Assembly: GCF_022376445.1 (NCBI RefSeq)
Contig: NW_025955272.1
Span: forward strand, 1 to 47,070
Reading direction: 5' to 3'
Length of the DNA stretch: 47,070 nt
From: Fomitopsis serialis
Lineage: Eukaryota; Basidiomycota; Agaricomycetes; Polyporales; Fomitopsidaceae
Positions 44,795 to 47,070 of the stretch are shown piece after piece. The notes under the pieces were generated by a model. That model was not told where the DNA came from, ran no database searches, and saw nothing but the letters and a program-made list of their open reading frames with translations. How positions within the stretch are numbered: the stretch's first letter is position 1; each line of letters begins with the position of its first letter. Made by a program: the position numbers and the translations under genes.

Positions 44795-45848
44795 TCAAGC
44801 TTGGACAAAGGTAAATGCCACAACGCTGCTCGACCCGTATTCCGCCTCGAATGCGGCCGCATCGCCGGAGAGCAACAAGAAGTCCTCCGGCTCGTAGTAC
44901 ACGACGCTCGTCACGGGCGTACCGCGGTCGGTGTTGACCCACTGTGCGGTCACCGCGCCGTCTGCACTGTTCACGCGCCAGATGGCGCTCTCGACGTCCT
45001 CCTGGCGGCCCGTCGCAAAGGTGAAGGAGTTGGCGGCGGATTCGGGAGGCGAGCGGGGCGCGGCTGGCAAATGCGTATGGTCAGCACTTTAGGTTCGTGA
45101 ACAATTGAAACAAAGAGATTTACTGGGAGTGACTCCACCGAGGTAGGCGTAGTTGGTCGAGCCGGGATCGAGGTTCGGGGCCGTGTTCGCAAAGCCAGTG
45201 ATACCGCCGAAGAAAGTGAAGTCGGCGATACCGTTCTGAGAAGCCGATGCGGCCAGGTGAGTGGAAGCGATAGTTCGGATGGGTCAAACGAGTCTCACCA
45301 GGGTGACCAGATCTACAGGCAAGTCGTTCCCGCAGTCAGCGTACTGCACCTGCAGTGCATCTCCGGCGTCCGTGGTGATGCCGTACTCTCCGAACTCGTT
45401 GGGCACCCGCGACACAACGGTTCCCAGTGGGACGCCAGTGCCAGTGACGAGGAGCGTACCCGTTCTGGTGGTGCAACCGGGGTTGGGGTTCGGAGCTGCG
45501 GACGCGCGCGCGGCGAGGCTTCGAGCTGATCAAGAGGGTCAGTAAGGGTGTCACAAATGCCGACAATGATCATACCAGAACGATAGAAGTTGGGCCGGTT
45601 GGGCGAGAGTCCCCGCTTCAGCCGCTGGGCATTCGTCATCGGCACGACAGGAGCCATTTCATGGTCTTCAGGGAGACGTCCAGGGGGTTCAACAAGTGGC
45701 CTCCTCTGCTCGAACTGTCGGAGCGGCGAGACAATGTGCGGCTGGGAGCCGGGACTTGGCTAGCTTGAGGCAGCGCGGAGGCAGCGCTGGCGAGCATGAC
45801 CGGCCCCGAGAGGAGGGCGAGGAGGATGGCGAAGGCAGTGGTACGCAT
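44795..45848 (-). CDS. Secreted protein F, paralogue of E
   Basis: Five exons (45848-45756, 45714-45576, 45525-45299, 45235-45124, 45063-44795) give 279 residues. A signal peptide (MRTTAFAILLALLSGPVMLA) is followed by FEQRRPLVEPPG and then MTNAQRLKRGLSPNRPNF, the same motif as in protein E. Intron 1 is only 41 bases but must be removed to reach this frame. The body matches E segment by segment: GCTTRTGTLLVTG, FGEYGITTDAGDALQVQYADC, NGIADFTFFGG, NYAYLGGVT and ESAIWRVNSADGAVTAQWVNTD, ending VVAFTFVQA. Exon 4 has the same length (112 bases) as exon 3 of E. F lacks the Thr repeat and has fused the last exons. Secreted, role unknown. Confidence 0.8.
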
Positions 45849-45984
45849 TATGGAGGTGTTTGGAGAGGGTATTGGTTGTAACGAGTGTGGGTGTGGTGTC
45901 CGCGTGAGCTGGCCCGGAAGAGTCTTGAGGAGGACGGTGACGGCGAAGAAGAGAGAGATGGAGGCTGTTGTCCAGGATCTGCGC

Positions 45985-45995
45985 CATTTTTATGG
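45985..45995 (-). promoter_or_regulatory. Possible TATA element of gene F
   Basis: The minus strand reads CCATAAAAATGG about 140 bases before the ATG at 45848. Weak evidence. Confidence 0.3.
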
Positions 45996-46047
45996 ACTGG
46001 GATGTGGCTGACATCGCGGCTGCGACGAGGATGGAGGTCAGCCCTGG

Positions 46048-46410
46048 TCAGCCTCTCCCTACATCTACGCACACTTGCCCAATTGGGCCAACACGCCAGA
46101 TTACGATCGGATCGTCTTGGATCTGCAGATCTAGGACGCGCTCGACCTTTAGACCCCCTTTGATTGGATGGCCATGCATGCATTCGATGATGTATGAGAC
46201 GGTCATGTGAACTGACGAGCGAGAGAGCAGTGCAGGCAGCGAACGAACCCCTAAGGTAAGAGGGAGGGAGTTGGAAGACGAGGGCTCGAGGGCGGATGAT
46301 GAGGACGAGGACGAAGCGGAGCAGCAGACATCACCGGCTTCTTCGAGTTGGGCTTGTGTCTCGCCCGCGTCGAGGTCTATCACGGACGTTGTCGCGGATA
46401 TCCGCGTCAC
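46048..46410 (-). CDS. Doubtful 120-residue open frame
   Basis: Reads VIDLDAGETQAQLEEAG, a Ser run, then KVERVLDLQIQDDPIVIWRVG. It resembles nothing I know and could be chance, or an exon of a gene reaching beyond the window. Listed only because it is the most protein-like frame in the last kilobase. Confidence 0.15.
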   Translation of the reverse strand: MTRISATTSVIDLDAGETQAQLEEAGDVCCSASSSSSSSALEPSSSNSLPLTLGVRSLPALLSRSSVHMTVSYIIECMHGHPIKGGLKVERVLDLQIQDDPIVIWRVGPIGQVCVDVGRG

Positions 46411-47070
46411 CCGGGTCCTGGAGGCGACTATAGTAGAGTAGAGGAACGCACCAGGCCCATCGCAGAGGTGCGAGGGCCCTTTCAGGTGAGTGCTAATCCA
46501 TGTCTAGTCACTGCACGATCAGTGCAAGTACATTGACTGAAGCCTCCCCTCAGACAGCTTTACTAGCTCTCCGCTTGGCCTCTCTTCAGCAATGCGCCCA
46601 AGAGACGATTGAGCCAGCCTCTGCGACGGCTCGTGCACGAGCGCGTCGGCGGCCGCCCGGGTTGTCTTGACAGCACAGGCCCGAGGTTGCCACGCTCGCG
46701 AGGGCGAGAGCTTGACGGAACTCGTTGGTAGCGCGGTCCCGTGGTTCGCGCTCGTGTCGCGGTGGGCCGCGGCGCGCATTTGCATGGAGAGGATCTTTAG
46801 AATGCACGTGTGTGGCGACCGCAAGTAGAAGGCCAGTCGGATGTCTCAGGAACGGGATTGTGGTGGCGGTGGAGGAACGCGAGTTTCTGAGACGTACGGT
46901 AGGGGTGGAGGCGACTATGCAGTCACGGTCACGGGATGCGGCACATCGCAATGGGTGCCTTAGCCTATCCAGAGCTGCGTGTGAGAGTGGTCGGAGTGAG
47001 TCTAGCTAGTACTTGAATTTATGTAGACCAATCCTCCGCCGGTCCCTCCGAGCCCATGTGAAGTACTATC
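46411..47070. other. Right end, no secure gene
   Basis: Overlapping Arg-rich frames on both strands (for example 46586-46951 minus, 46725-47009 plus). None has a motif. A gene may start beyond the window. Confidence 0.35.

Noticed and set aside
1..47070. tRNA, rRNA, CRISPR or prokaryotic signals
   Set aside because: No cloverleaf with a GGTTCGAATCC-like T arm was spotted, no rRNA core, and the only regular arrays are eukaryotic-type mini- and microsatellites. A covariance-model scan could still find a tRNA I missed.

Overview
The window reads as nuclear DNA of a basidiomycete, most likely an agaricomycete (possibly a polypore). The coding genes are split by many short introns (about 41-100 bases, GT-AG, one 621-base exception). 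The families fit this group: DUF6533 membrane proteins, a SigF-like NTF2 protein, a fungal 2-enoyl thioester reductase, a hexose-type MFS porter and Thr/Ser-rich secreted proteins. I rebuilt every gene model below by hand from splice signals, reading-frame continuity and family resemblance; none has been tested against transcripts.

Layout. 1-8 kb is gene-poor: a pair of short dispersed repeats, a frameshifted secreted-protein relic on the minus strand near 2.9-3.1 kb, and tandem exon-like units at 5.6-6.7 kb. 8.0-9.9 kb: DUF6533 gene A (+). 10.5-11.6 kb: SigF-like NTF2-domain membrane protein (-). 11.86-13.83 kb: two adjacent repeat elements with identical ends and different interiors; the second holds a minisatellite. 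15.5-17.0 kb: mitochondrial 2-enoyl thioester reductase (+). 17.8-19.3 kb: unrecognised coiled-coil protein (+). 19.5-19.7 kb: DUF6533 tail relic (-). 19.9-21.8 kb: DUF6533 gene B (-). 24.3-24.7 kb: small acidic/basic low-complexity protein (-). 25.6-27.2 kb: DUF6533 gene C (-). 28.2-29.8 kb: arylamine N-acetyltransferase (+). 31.9-33.7 kb: DUF6533 gene D (+). 33.9-36.9 kb: tRNase Z (+). 37.1-39.2 kb: MFS sugar porter (-), convergent with tRNase Z. 40.8-41.4 kb: alkyltransferase-like DNA-damage protein (+). 42.0-43.3 and 44.8-45.8 kb: a tandem pair of secreted paralogues (-). 45.9-47.1 kb: nothing secure.

The most unusual feature is the DUF6533 set. All four intact paralogues share a nearly identical exon ladder (170, 2, 62, 98, 89, 2, 141/147, 16, 49, 41/44 bases) that includes two 2-nucleotide micro-exons. 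Each gene keeps its reading frame only if both micro-exons are included. The models give proteins of 375, 385, 334 and 382 residues. Functionally the window looks like a mix of housekeeping genes (tRNA 3' processing, mitochondrial fatty-acid synthesis, DNA repair, sugar uptake) and lineage-expanded membrane or secreted families; I see no biosynthetic cluster or operon-like unit.
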